Below the pieces are notes generated by a model, which was given only the letters and a program-made list of their open reading frames with translations, did not search any database and was not told the DNA's origin. The position numbers were made by a program, and so were the translations under genes. Positions 40,331-49,674 of a stretch of 64,000 bases of DNA are shown here, one piece after another; the first letter of the stretch is position 1, and every line of letters begins with the position of its first letter. The stretch comes from Spiroplasma endosymbiont of 'Nebria riversi'. GTDB taxonomy: Bacteria > Bacillota_I > Bacilli_A > Mycoplasmatales > Nriv7. The stretch spans positions 1,178,001 through 1,242,000 of the forward strand of contig NZ_CP065193.1 in NCBI RefSeq assembly GCF_018831625.1, written 5' to 3'.

Positions 40331-40410
40331 AAAATGTGATTTTGGGAATATCTTTTAAAATAACTATCAAATTTACAAAATTAACATAGTCAATTACTTC
40401 ATTTTATTTT

Positions 40411-40854
40411 TTAGTTTTTAGTGCTTTTAAAATTTTGTTTTACCTCATTACCCAAAAAGTATTGAATATGCTTTCACGCATCGTGCTCGTGTTTGGTAAG
40501 TTTTAATTTTCCTTTGTAAAAAAATCCTTTCTTTTTAGAAGGCTCTTGTCTAATAAAGTGCCAATGATATTTAAACCTTAAAATAATGCTTATTGCTCCA
40601 ATAAGTTCTGAGGTTGCTAAAGGATTGGCAATCGTTCTACCTTTAGTTAAGAAAAAATTTTCAATAATAAACACTGGCTTAAAATTTTCTATTCTTTTAA
40701 AATTATCAAATAATTTTTTAATTTTAAAAATTGCTTGTTCAACGCTTTCAGAAATTATTGTTTCGTTAAATTCAATGCATGAATTTTCAAAATCCCAAAC
40801 AACAATACCAATAGAACCGATTACTGCGAGGTCGATACCAATTATATAATTCAT
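40411..40854 (-). CDS. RuvC-like Holliday junction resolvase, phage type
   Basis: 147 aa with UGA as Trp. RNase H-fold signature: GIDLA near residue 6 (first Asp), VFIIENFF near residue 67 (Glu), LTKHEHDAWKHI near residue 122 (last Asp). This matches the RuvC-like family that resolves DNA branches, common in phages and plasmids. It is shorter than bacterial RuvC by about 20 residues. First of a minus-strand run of small genes of a separate element. Confidence 0.7.
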
Positions 40855-40865
40855 AAACTAAATAC

Positions 40866-40940
40866 TTACCTTATGACAACAACATTTTTTGTTGAGTAAT
40901 CGGAATCGATGAATCACTCCCTGAATAAAGATTTAGACAT
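40866..40940 (-). CDS. Tiny 24-aa frame between phage-like genes
   Basis: MSKSLFREWFIDSDYSTKNV..., preceded by AAGGAGAAAAATATAAT, a good ribosome site. Too short to judge. Confidence 0.3.
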
Positions 40941-40941
40941 A

Positions 40942-41187
40942 TTATATTTTTCTCCTTATGTGTTGTCAGCAAAGAAAATGAGTACATTTTTCTTGTGGCA
41001 CACAGCAATTTTGATAATCATAAGTTTTTTTAGTTTTTCGCTTACAATAATTTTCTATTCTTTTAAACTCACATTGCAATGATTTTTCTTTCAATTGACA
41101 ATTAATTGCTTTTAACGCTGTAATTAATTCTTTATAAGAATATTTTTGGCGTAACGCTTTAAGTCAATAAAAATGTTTGTTTTCCAT
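40942..41187 (-). CDS. 81-aa Cys-containing phage-like protein
   Basis: MENKHFYWLKALRQKYSYKE..., with a C-terminal CCVPQEKCTHFLCW cluster that might bind zinc. In line with the resolvase and downstream of the gene at 41191. Not recognised; a DNA-binding role is possible. Confidence 0.5.
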
Positions 41188-41190
41188 TAA

Positions 41191-41415
41191 TTAATCTTCC
41201 TCAATTATTTCTTTATAAATAATTCATTTCCGCGGACGAATGGCTTTTTTCTTGTAATAAATTACAGTTTATAATGAGTGTACTTTTCTTTTAAAATTAA
41301 GATCATTACGCGAAAACCCATAATAGCGTTCTACAATTTCAGCAACACTATCATAAACACCGACTAACTCATTGGTTTCGCAAGAATATATAACATAACA
41401 ATATTTTTTAGCCAT
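41191..41415 (-). pseudogene. 74-codon phage-like gene with in-frame TAA
   Basis: MAKKYCYVIYSCETNELVGV ... NDLNFKRKVHSL, then TAA at 41269-41271. The same frame continues TVIYYKKKAIRPRKWIIYKE to a second TAA at 41191. Either a 48-aa protein or a broken longer one. Confidence 0.45.
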
Positions 41416-41438
41416 TTCGTACTTGTTCAAGATTTAAT

Positions 41439-41816
41439 CTAATTTAAATCAGTTTCTTTTAGTCATTCGGGAATAATATAATTAAAATTAATATCTTTAT
41501 CAGCTTCAGATTTTTTAATATTTTCTAAAAAGTTTTGTTGATTTTTAATTTTAACTTCTTCATACAAATTAATAATTTCTTGCCCCTTAATGGTTGTGAT
41601 TTTCTGTGCACCGTTGGCATCATAATTAATAACTTCATAATCATTTTCTGTAAAAATACCAAGCACCATCTAATTTGCATATTTAATTGATGGATATACT
41701 AGTTTTCGAGGAACTCAAGAACCACCGCCACTATTGGTAATTGATAGTAAAATCAAATTTGTTGTTTCAGCAACAATATATTTTTTATTTAAAAATAAAT
41801 TTTTTAAGTTAGTCAT
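41439..41816 (-). pseudogene. 125-codon phage-like gene split by TAG
   Basis: The first part is MTNLKNLFLNKKYIVAETTN ... SIKYAN, then TAG, immediately followed in the same frame by MVLGIFTENDYEVINYDANG ... IIPEWLKETDLN. The segments read as one protein. Alternatively it is a tightly coupled pair. First gene of the minus-strand cluster that includes the RuvC-like gene. Confidence 0.5.
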
Positions 41817-42248
41817 TATTTATTAACTCCTCATATCAATAATTTTTTATTTTTTGTAAAAAGATAATATATAGCCCCCCATATATTCAATTTCCTAGTT
41901 AGCTAACATAGTTAACTATCTAAGAAATCTATGTTATCTCTCTTATGTTAACTAAGTTATGTTAGCTAACTAGGTGCGAGAAATGCTCGAAATTATCAAA
42001 AAGCATTTTTAGGCACACCTAAAAAGTGTTCTCATATTTACAACACAATTTTTAGATAGAATTTAATTTTTTGTTCGAACAAGTTAATAAAGTTGGTTTA
42101 ATTTTATTAATTAAAATACCCACTTCCTCTTAAAAATAATTTTTAAAAGGAAGGCGTATTCTTGCTGGTCTAAAATGGTTATCTTACACACATAATATAA
42201 ACCAACCTCCAATATTTATACGAAGTGCATATTTTTTTTACAAAAGAA
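41817..42248 (-). promoter_or_regulatory. Control region of the RuvC-like phage cluster
   Basis: No gene is seen. It has overlapping inverted repeats AGTTAGCTAACATAGTTAACT and GTTAACTAAGTTATGTTAGC(TAAC) at 41897-41973, related in wording to the AACTAAGTTA operators of the plectroviruses. There is also a stem CTTCCTCTTAAAAATAA...TTTTTAAAAGGAAG near 42123-42150. Confidence 0.5.
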
Positions 42249-42250
42249 CA

Positions 42251-42276
42251 AAAAAGACGATAATTATCGTCTTTTT
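42251..42276. terminator. Bidirectional terminator-like hairpin
   Basis: Perfect palindrome AAAAAGACGATAA / TTATCGTCTTTTT, with A and T tracts on both arms. Confidence 0.7.
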
Positions 42277-42314
42277 CTTATTTTTCTACATCTTTGTTAT
42301 ACGCCCTGTCGTTG

Positions 42315-44001
42315 ACTAGAACTTAAATTGCTAGCATCATTAATAGGAAACGAGGGAAATAATTTCATTATGAGCAAGAAATCGCATATCTTGATTATTT
42401 AACAAAATAATTCCTTGATAGTTATCATACATTCCACCAATAAGTTTTAATAAAGTAGATTTTCCACTACCAGAAACGCCACTAATAAAATTAGTTTTTT
42501 TTAAATTGATAATTAATTTTTTGAAAAATAATTTGATCACAATATTTAAAAGACACATTTTGCAATGAGATCGTTGAAATAGTTGCTTCGCACAAAGAAT
42601 TATGCTTAATTTCCTTTTTAAAAAATAACAGCGGTTTTACACGATTAATCGCTTGTTTCAGTTTTTTTCTCGTAATAATTAGCTGACCAATTTCTTGAAA
42701 AAAGTTTGTTACATAGCCTGTTAATGAACTAGCAAATATTATTTGTCCTAAAGATATCATATTACTAGCAAGTAAGTTACTTGCTAAATATAATATTAAT
42801 AAATTACAAAGACTAATAATCAACTGTTCATAGTGGTTAACTTTAACTTCAGCATTAGATAAACTAATACTAGTTTTTTGTAATTGGTCATAACTTTGTT
42901 GAATTTTAAATAAAACAACATCATTAATATCACAGCCTATTCTTTGCGTTGCTGATTGAATTAGTTGTAAATATTGTTGATAATGAAAAATCGTTTCTTG
43001 TTTTTGTTTAATTTTTTGATGATAACAAAAATTATGAAATAACAAATTAATACATAACAAAATTAATGACTGCAATCCAATGGCTAGTAAAAATCATCAA
43101 TGAATAAAAAATAACAATATAGCACTAATAATTGCCATAATAAAAATAGGAATACCTTGGGTAATAACTTTGTTGTTAATAAAATACAAACAATAGTTAA
43201 ATCCTCAACTCTTTGCAATCAATCACTATCTTGATATTGTTCCATTATTATAAAATTACTTTCACTAATAGCAAAATAATATCGATGTGTCATATTAGTA
43301 ATAAAATTATGAGTTAACATTAAAATTATTTTTTGTTGACAAAAACTAACAATCATTTTCATTAAAATAATAATTATAAAACCTAATAAAATCTTTAATC
43401 AAATATTATTTAAAATAAAAAGATGACGACTATTAACAAATACCTTTACTAACATATTTGCTAAAAAATTAATTACCATTAATAATAAATTAATAACCAA
43501 TAGTCCCGAAATTACCATTAAATATGGTTGTAATAAATAAAATAATGAACAAGTAACAAGATTTTTTTGTTTACTAGCAAGGATTATTGTTTTAGCACTA
43601 ATAATTAAAGTATCCAAATAAATATTTTGTAAATATTCATTTGTTACTCATTGTAATTTTTAATTGCTGATCATAGCAATTAAAAATTTTTTTCGATGTT
43701 TTTTATAAACAACAATAAAATGATCTTCACCATTGTCATTATTAACATATAAAATTCAAGGCGTTTTTAACGATAACTTTTGAAGTTGCTCAAAATTACA
43801 ATGATATGGCGTTAATAACACTCCCTGTGAATAGGCTACCGCTTTCAATGTTTTAATACTTCAATATTTTCATTGAAATGATGCTTCTTGTTTTAAAGTT
43901 TCTAATGAAATTTGTTTCTTGCGATAATACGTAATTAACATTGCTAAACAAGCAACAGCACAATCATTTTTTTGCTCTTGTCATATTAATGGATACAACA
44001 T
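42315..44001 (-). pseudogene. C39-peptidase ABC transporter (Mbov_0121-like), decayed
   Basis: From MLYPLIWQEQKNDCAVACLA at 44001. The QKNDCAVACLAMLITYY segment is the active-site Cys motif of peptidase C39, and DNGEDHFIVVY holds the His. TM segments follow, then Walker A SGVSGSGKSTLL near 42450 and a signature-like LSSSQRQG near 42312. Lesions: TAA after FLIAMISN, a frameshift near 43195, one extra A in the A run near 42500, and a deletion between Walker A and the signature. Such proteins cleave and export double-Gly peptides. Confidence 0.75.
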
Positions 44002-44051
44002 TTAATCCCCATTACTACTTTTACTTATCTAATATTTTTTTCCTTGTAAAA

Positions 44052-44082
44052 CATAAAAAAATCTCGTTAATAATTAACGAGA
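44052..44082 (-). terminator. rpsU terminator overlapping the stop codon
   Basis: Stem TCTCGTTAAT / ATTAACGAGA with one-base loop, then T7 on the minus strand. The rpsU TAA lies within the left arm. Confidence 0.85.
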
Positions 44083-44244
44083 AAATTTACGATTTTGTGC
44101 TTTTTTAAATAAACGTTTTTCTCTGGGAGAAAGGAAGTGTTTACGCTTTTCTAATTCTCTTTTAATTGGAGAAGCAGCTTTTTTAAATCTGCGTAAAGCT
44201 TGATCAATATCTTCTCCATCCTTTTTTACAACAACTGTGGCCAT
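44074..44244 (-). CDS. rpsU: 30S ribosomal protein S21 (bS21)
   Basis: 56 aa, MATVVVKKDGEDIDQALRRF then KRELEKRKHFLSPREKRLFK and a basic end. Typical bS21 sequence and length; part of the 30S platform near the mRNA exit. Preceded by a weak ribosome site. Confidence 0.95.
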   Translation of the reverse strand: MATVVVKKDGEDIDQALRRFKKAASPIKRELEKRKHFLSPREKRLFKKAQNRKFSR

Positions 44245-44353
44245 TTAATTTTTAACTCCATTTTCCTATATTTTTTTATATATGAATATTTTATAGCTAG
44301 ACCCTATAATTATAATTTTTTTTGCTATAAAATGCAAATGATTTAATAAATAG

Positions 44354-44502
44354 GGTCGCGTTTAGTTTTATTAGGTATTACTTTGAAGAAGTAAAACAAT
44401 CAGCTAATTATATTATTTAATTACTAAACTAACCCTGCCTTTCTTGTTATTGTCATTTTTATTCGTTTTCATTTTATCATATTATTGAATTTTTACACAA
44501 CA
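44354..44502. repeat. Dispersed about 145-bp repeat, copy 3
   Basis: Matches 5671-5815 and 22051-22198; ends TTTTTACACAACAAAAAT just before an IS1595-like end. Confidence 0.75.
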
Positions 44503-44512
44503 AAAATTTTTT

Positions 44513-45149
44513 AATTTTGTAGAAAACTCTTGATAAAATAAAAAAAATCATCAACTTGATAATTTTAAAAGGCTTTTATGTAAAATTACTATTTTTACTT
44601 TAATTTTTTATACATTAAAATATAATACCACTGTTTGTTGGTTTGGAGTTAAACCCTTATGTTGGTATTTTCATTTTCAGAGATTTAAATAATTTTGAAT
44701 ATTAGTAAAACCTAAACCATGATAATGAATTAAGGCTTCTTTAAGACTAGATTTTAATTTACTGATTTTATTTAAGTTACGATAACTATCTTCAGGATTA
44801 ATTGTTGTTTTAGTTACACATAAAGTGGAATTTGTTTGTTTTGCTACTAAAAAATATAATTTTTGCATATCAGAAGTAATAATTGAATTTTGGTTAATTA
44901 ATTCTTTGTTCATATTTTCAATAACTCATTGTTTTTGTAAACGTTTGGTGTTTGTGGATTTAACATAAATATTGTTATTATTATCAACTGCCATTTGAAT
45001 ACAGCATTTAGTATTAGTTGCGAATGGGTCAAGGTGAATTCTTCGTGGATCAGTTTTATGTTTGAAATTTCCTTTATGAATTTCTTTAATAAATGTTTCA
45101 TCGATTTGGATTTTGCCAGATAATTTTTTAAATTTTAATTGGGTATTTT
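44513..45149 (-). mobile_element. IS1595-like copy 4, 3' half only
   Basis: The right part of the element is missing. The transposase reading frame (stop at 44608) joins at about 45149 to the 5' part of an IS3-type OrfA. Confidence 0.8.
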
Positions 45150-45174
45150 CTTCGACAGTGCGATTATCTTGCAC
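44608..45174 (-). pseudogene. Chimeric frame: IS3 OrfA tail fused to IS1595-like transposase
   Basis: The frame reads [10 protein letters not shown] (IS3 OrfA) directly into TQLKFKKLSGKIQIDETFIK (IS1595-like). Both parents contain GAAAAT at the join, so a short-homology recombination or deletion is likely. The zinc ribbon is lost. Confidence 0.75.
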
Positions 45175-45404
45175 TTTAAATGACCCAAAATTATTAAAAT
45201 TTTCAATTCACCGAATATACGGCTGATTTTGAAATTTCGTATTATTTAATAATTTCAACAATGCTTTTTCCGTTTTGATAAAGCATGACAATTTGTTTTT
45301 TAAATTCATTTGAATATGAGTTTTTCCCCATTTTTATCTTCCTACTTTCTTAATAATTTTATTTTATTTGAAAGTCCACATAAATATGGTCCAACTTATT
45401 GTAA
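45150..45404 (-). pseudogene. IS3-family 5' remnant (OrfA start and terminal repeat)
   Basis: Minus strand: terminal TGGACCATATTTATGTGGACT at 45384-45404, MGKNSYSNEFKKQIVMLYQN, then KSIVEIIK with a changed frame. The flank GTTACAATAAG / GGATGGG is the same as next to copy 2 at 20675-20687. Confidence 0.75.
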
Positions 45405-45412
45405 CCCATCCA

Positions 45413-45580
45413 TATAGCATGAAACGAGCTTAAAAGATTAAAAATTACAATAAAAAATGACAAAACGTTTGATAAAACAGAATTTATTGCCTCAAATACT
45501 CATGTTAAAATTGCTAATGAAACAATTACTATTCCAATAAAAATACTATCTTTTAAAGCAGAATTAAAAAATAATTAAAC
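45413..45580 (+). pseudogene. 3' end of a C-type prophage lipoprotein
   Basis: The plus strand reads WNELKRLKITIKNDKTFDKT ... IPIKILSFKAELKNN then TAA. This matches residues about 110-155 of the variable domain of the prophage C adsorption protein (37640-37790) but ends after FKAE with its own stop, as the lipoproteins of B and D do. Its 5' part was removed by the IS3 remnant. Confidence 0.65.
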
Positions 45581-45596
45581 TGTAAAATGGGAGGGA

Positions 45597-45793
45597 TTGG
45601 GAACTGTGCAATTAACTGTGTCTCTAAGTGATTAACTTAAATTCACTCTGCTCTGTCTTCAAATTTTATCATTAAATGTGAAATTGCACTACCCCAATTT
45701 TGAATTGGCATCGTTCATTTCTTAACCATATTTTGAAATGCTAAATAAAATATTTTAAAAACTGATGCGTCATTAGGAAAAATCTTTTTATTT
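45597..45793 (-). pseudogene. IS256-family transposase C-terminal remnant
   Basis: The minus strand reads KIFPNDASVFKIFYLAFQNM then VKKWTMPIQNWGSAISHLMI and KFEDRAEWI stop, followed by the terminal sequence AGACACAGTTAATTGCACAG. This is the usual C-terminus and end of an IS256-type element. A shorter relative lies at 26893-26992. Confidence 0.7.
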
Positions 45794-46097
45794 GTAGAAA
45801 CCATATACATATGACAAGATTTCGGTTTCTACAAACTTGCTGTTAATTAATAAATAAATACGAGCTCATTTATTTATTGCAAAAAATATAAGGCTAAATT
45901 AATATTTATTATTTTTAGTTATGCCTTGTATTTTTTTGTGCCTTTATAGTAATAAACTAAGTTAATTAGTAAACGAAGTTTACTAACAAATTTTGTTAAA
46001 CATAAATGTTTAAAAAAATAAATATTTAACTTAGTTTAATATAACTTAGTTTAATATAACTTAGTTTAATATAACTAAATATATTTGTAAGGAAGGT
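45794..46097 (+). promoter_or_regulatory. Plectrovirus D control region
   Basis: No gene is seen. It contains the inverted repeat TTAGTAAAC-GAA-GTTTACTAA at 45971-45991 and three tandem AACTTAGTTTAATAT words at about 46030-46075 upstream of the ribosome site AAGGAAGG. Same region as 19845-20150. Confidence 0.6.
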
Positions 46098-46103
46098 ATG
46101 TGT

Positions 46104-46433
46104 ATGCGAAATATTGAAAATATTTTTTTAAATACTAAAAAATATCTTTTAAAAGAAACGCAAAGTGCAGTACTTATTAAAGCACCAGAAATTCCGTGAT
46201 TTAATCAACCTATTGGTATTTGATTTTCAAAGCGGTTTGTTTATAAGGGTAAATATGAAAATTCTATTTGTATTGGAATAATTAAAGATAGTGATTATAG
46301 AGTAGTATCGATTAATCGAACAGACCGAGAAACAAATTTAATTGGAGGACAAGAATTATTAAATTTTTTTATTTCGGAAAAAGAGAACGATAAAAAGGAT
46401 GTAAGTTTTAATTATTTTAAAAATTCATTTTAA
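46104..46433 (+). CDS. Plectrovirus D first gene, 109 aa
   Basis: MRNIENIFLNTKKYLLKETQ..., IKAPEIPWFNQPIGIWFSKR, ending NYFKNSF. Homologous to 33717-34043. Start could also be the in-frame ATG at 46098. Intact. Confidence 0.7.
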
Positions 46434-46481
46434 AGATTAAGGTAATTAAAAAATATCTTGGTTGATGTTTATGGTGGTGAA

Positions 46482-46510
46482 GCGGTGCGGAAAGCGTATG
46501 CTCCGCCCGC
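46482..46510 (+). other. GC-rich hairpin after the first gene of phage D
   Basis: GCGG-T-GCGGA / TCCGC-CCGC with loop AAGCGTATGC: 9 paired bases and a bulged T. The copy at 20557-20585 has a compensated G-C to A-T change. Candidate replication origin or RNA element. Confidence 0.65.
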
Positions 46511-46597
46511 TAGTTATGGATGAGTTGAGTTATTTAACTAAGTTATTGCAATTTTTTTGATTTGGTGTAGTAAAAAAATAGTTTTGGAGTTTTAGAA

Positions 46598-46774
46598 ATG
46601 AAAATGTGAGTTAGTGTGGGTTAACCACCTAAAAATTATTGTCGAAAGTTTATATATTCTATTAATAAAAAAACTGGATTAGAACAAAAATTTTGAGCGT
46701 CTAAATCTGCAGTTGAATCTGTTAGAACTTATTTAGTCGGTGATAATTGACTTTGTGTTGATATTGCATATTAA
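46598..46774 (+). pseudogene. Plectrovirus D small gene with early TAA
   Basis: MKMWVSVG, TAA, then PPKNYCRKFIYSINKKTGLE ... GDNWLCVDIAY, 58 codons in one frame. No equivalent in A-C. Ribosome site TTGGAG. Not recognised. Confidence 0.45.
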
Positions 46775-46803
46775 AAGATTAGAAAATTAAGGAGAAAAGA
46801 AAG

Positions 46804-47016
46804 ATGAGTATTTTTGGATTAGTATTTTTCACGATTTTAACATTATTACTAGCATATTATATTGCGGTTAATATTTATCGGTTTTTTAAAGATAAAAAGA
46901 AATATGGTAGCGAAGCAAAGCGGTTGCCAAAAGATTTTACTTATTCACAACGAATATTTATTGCAAAGTTTAAGCGAAATTTATTAGAACAAGATGAAAA
47001 AGAAATTAAAAAGTAG
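46804..47016 (+). CDS. Plectrovirus D 70-aa membrane protein
   Basis: MSIFGLVFFTILTLLLAYYI..., one span plus a charged tail with FTYSQRIFIAKFKRN, matching the FTKDEKVFIARFEEW part of the 73-aa protein of A and C. Confidence 0.7.
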   Translation: MSIFGLVFFTILTLLLAYYIAVNIYRFFKDKKKYGSEAKRLPKDFTYSQRIFIAKFKRNLLEQDEKEIKK

Positions 47017-47026
47017 GTTTTAGAAA

Positions 47027-47176
47027 ATGTTTAAAAAAGTAATTATTGAGTTAATTGAATTAATTTATCCAACTGCCGATTTACCGCCTCAAGTTGTATT
47101 TTTGTTTTCAATTTTAATAATTGTAATGCTCTTCTCGGCAATTATTTTTCTACTCTTTTGACCTTTTAAGCGGTAA
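47027..47176 (+). CDS. Plectrovirus D 49-aa membrane protein
   Basis: MFKKVIIELIELIYPTADLP..., PQVVFLFSILIIVMLFSAI; equivalent of the 53-aa protein of A-C. Confidence 0.65.
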
Positions 47177-47181
47177 TTATT

Positions 47182-47412
47182 ATGTTTTTAGTTGCTTGAA
47201 AAGATTTATATTGAGAAATGACAAAATTGTATTTTTGAGATTTATTTATTCAAATTAAAGTTATTCCGGCATGAGTTTCCGGCAAAGAAATTGATTTAAC
47301 CAAAGAACTACTTTGACTTTTAATAGCAAATATTGCCTTTTGAATGGTATTAGTATTCATCGTCTTATTTATGGTTATTTTATTTTATAAGGTTAAATCA
47401 TATTTTGTTTAG
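47182..47412 (+). CDS. Plectrovirus D 76-aa membrane protein
   Basis: MFLVAWKDLYWEMTKLYFWD..., LFIQIKVIPAW and LLWLLIANIAFW shared with A-C. Intact in D. Confidence 0.68.
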
Positions 47413-47427
47413 AAAGGGGGTGATTGT

Positions 47428-47670
47428 ATGATTAGAACTTTCTTAACAGAAGTGACTACGCCAGTGGCTGTTACTGGCGAGCAAGCGGTTACTAACTTAT
47501 GAAAAGCATTAATTAAAGCGTTTGGTAATATTTGAACTGATATTATTGGTGGTAATATGCCAAATGTTGTTAATTTCTTTGCTACATATTGAATTTTCTT
47601 GCTTGACGTGATTATTGGTTTATTTTTAATCGCTTTCAAAATGTTTGAAAAATTAATGCCCGGCAGATAG
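47428..47670 (+). CDS. Plectrovirus D major coat protein
   Basis: 80 aa, MIRTFLTEVTTPVAVTGEQA..., MPNVVNFFATYWIFLLDVII and KMFEKLMPGR. Same layout as the A/B coat. Ribosome site AAAGGGGGTGA. Intact. Confidence 0.82.
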
Positions 47671-47698
47671 TAATAAAAATAAATAAAGTGTGATTTAA

Positions 47699-48691
47699 GT
47701 GACACTACTGTTTAAAAAAATAAATTTAAGATTATATGATTTTGTCGCTTTAAATCGCACTTTATTTATTATTGCGTGATTCTATGGTGCGATTTTGCAT
47801 TATTATAATCCTCAGAGTTGACGAATGTTAGTTGATATTATTTATTTATTAATTGCTTTGTATATTTTATATACTAAAATTTCTCATTTCTTTGCTCGTC
47901 GTAGTTTTATTAATTTCCTATTAAATTCGCCCTTAAATTTAGTAATTGGTGCCTTAGGGAATGGAAAAACCGCTTTAATGGTTTTAGCTTCTTACTTATT
48001 AAGTGGTTGAAAAACGATTTCTAATTTTCCGATTACGGATAAACAAATGCTTTCATTAGGGCATATGTCTTTATTAGATTATAATTATCCGATATTATAA
48101 GAAAAGCATTTGCTGTTATGATATGAAACTAACTTATTTTTAGAAGGAACTGACTATAAAGAAAATGATAGAGTAACCCAAGGTTTACAAGAATATTTTG
48201 CTTCAGCACGGCAATTTACTCATATCGTATTAGCAAGCGGACAACGAGCCGAACATATATGAGTTAAAGTTCGTGATATTGCGAATTCAATAATTTTTGG
48301 TATTAGAAAAAAACCAGTTAGTATCTTTCGTCCTTATTTACAAGTTATTTATGGCACTTTTAAATCGGTAAGTGAATACGAACAATGACGATTAACTCTG
48401 ATTAATGCAAAAAATGATAAAAAAGGTCGCAAAATCAAGTATTGTAGCATTCCGGAATTAGACATTTATTTCTTTAAATTGAAAATTCCGATGTCAATTT
48501 TAAATCTTTATGATAATAAATATTTATCATTCTTGCGTGAATTAAGTAATCGTGCTTTGAACGATAATTATCAACATAAATTTTGAAATGATAATGTAAT
48601 GGATATTGAAGCATTAGAATATTTAAAAATGGAAAAATTCAGTAAGATACTTACTAAGTTAAAAAATAATCTGAAGAAGAAAAACAAGTAA
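47699..48691 (+). pseudogene. Plectrovirus D Zot-like ATPase with nonsense codon
   Basis: 330 codons from GTG 47699. Walker A GALGNGKT is intact, but a TAA at about 48098 replaces the codon after NYPIL (C has VLP). The Walker B Asp is changed to Tyr (LLLWYETNLFLEGTDY). The remainder (HIVLASGQRAEHIWVKVRDI) is open. Confidence 0.8.
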
Positions 48692-48704
48692 AGGAGTTTA
48701 AAAA

Positions 48705-49031
48705 ATGGAAAACTTAGAAAAAATGGCTAGTTTGATTGGCGATATGTTTTATAAAGTTTTTGATTTAATTTGAACTTTAACCATTCCCGGAACAGATATT
48801 CGTATTATTATTTTTCCGCTAATTATGCTTGTGATAAATCTTGTAATTGGTGGCATTTTAGGTATTCATATTGAACGACCAAAAGTTGGTTTTCGTAAAA
48901 AATATCGAAAATCAGTTGCTAATTGAGGAGCTAAGAAAAAATCATCTAGTGGTCCAATTAAGAAATTTAGTGGGCATAATTCTAAAAACAGACCGTGAGT
49001 TAACCAACACGGACGGCGAATAAAAAGGTAG
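48705..49031 (+). CDS. Plectrovirus D 108-aa protein
   Basis: MENLEKMASLIGDMFYKVFD..., hydrophobic middle, then a long Lys/Arg/Asn tail (KKKSSSGPIKKFSGHNSKNR...). Equivalent of the 94-aa protein of A-C, with a longer basic tail. Confidence 0.68.
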
Positions 49032-49041
49032 GTTTTAGAAA

Positions 49042-49287
49042 ATGTTTAAATTGATAATATTATTTATTCTTGTCGCTGTTTTTTCTATTTTTGCTTTAAA
49101 TGACTTTTTAGGTTTATGAGCCTATGTGCGTGAGGGTTTAGAATATTTTAATAAAGTTCTATCAAATAATATTAAAATTTTAGAACTATTTAAACCAATG
49201 ATAAGGTTATTTTCCCAACATCCGATTTTCCAAATTTTAGGAACGATTTGTATTTTATCAACAATATATTTAATTTTAAGGAGTTAA
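49042..49287 (+). CDS. Plectrovirus D 81-aa minor coat-like protein
   Basis: MFKLIILFILVAVFSIFALN..., ILELFKPMIRLFSQHPIFQI, C-terminal span. Intact homologue of the 82-aa protein of A-C. Confidence 0.7.
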
Positions 49288-49290
49288 AAA

Positions 49291-49674
49291 ATGAAAAAGT
49301 TAAAAAAAATATTAGGTATTAAATGATTTAAAAGTGTTTTAGGTTTTATACATTTTTTTATTATATTTCATAGTGTTATTATTATAATTTGAATATTTTT
49401 AACAATTCTTCAAATTAAAGGGGATGAATTTTTTAAAGATTTTATACCATTAAATTTTCAAAGTGTATTTTTTAATGTTTATCTTTGATTATTAATTATT
49501 TATTTCTTAATAACTGGTATTAAGTTAATTATTAGGGGTTATTACTTTAATAAAGTTTTTAGAAAGCATCAAATGCAAGTTGCTAATTGTGAATGCCCAC
49601 AACATCAACAGTATAAATTTTCTGATGCTTTTAAAGCGATAAAAAATAGTTTTAAAGCTTGAGGAGATGGATAA
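49291..49674 (+). CDS. Plectrovirus D 127-aa membrane protein
   Basis: MKKLKKILGIKWFKSVLGFI..., two to three membrane spans, then a Cys-containing tail VANCECPQHQQYKF. In the place of the 130-aa protein of A-C. Confidence 0.65.
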
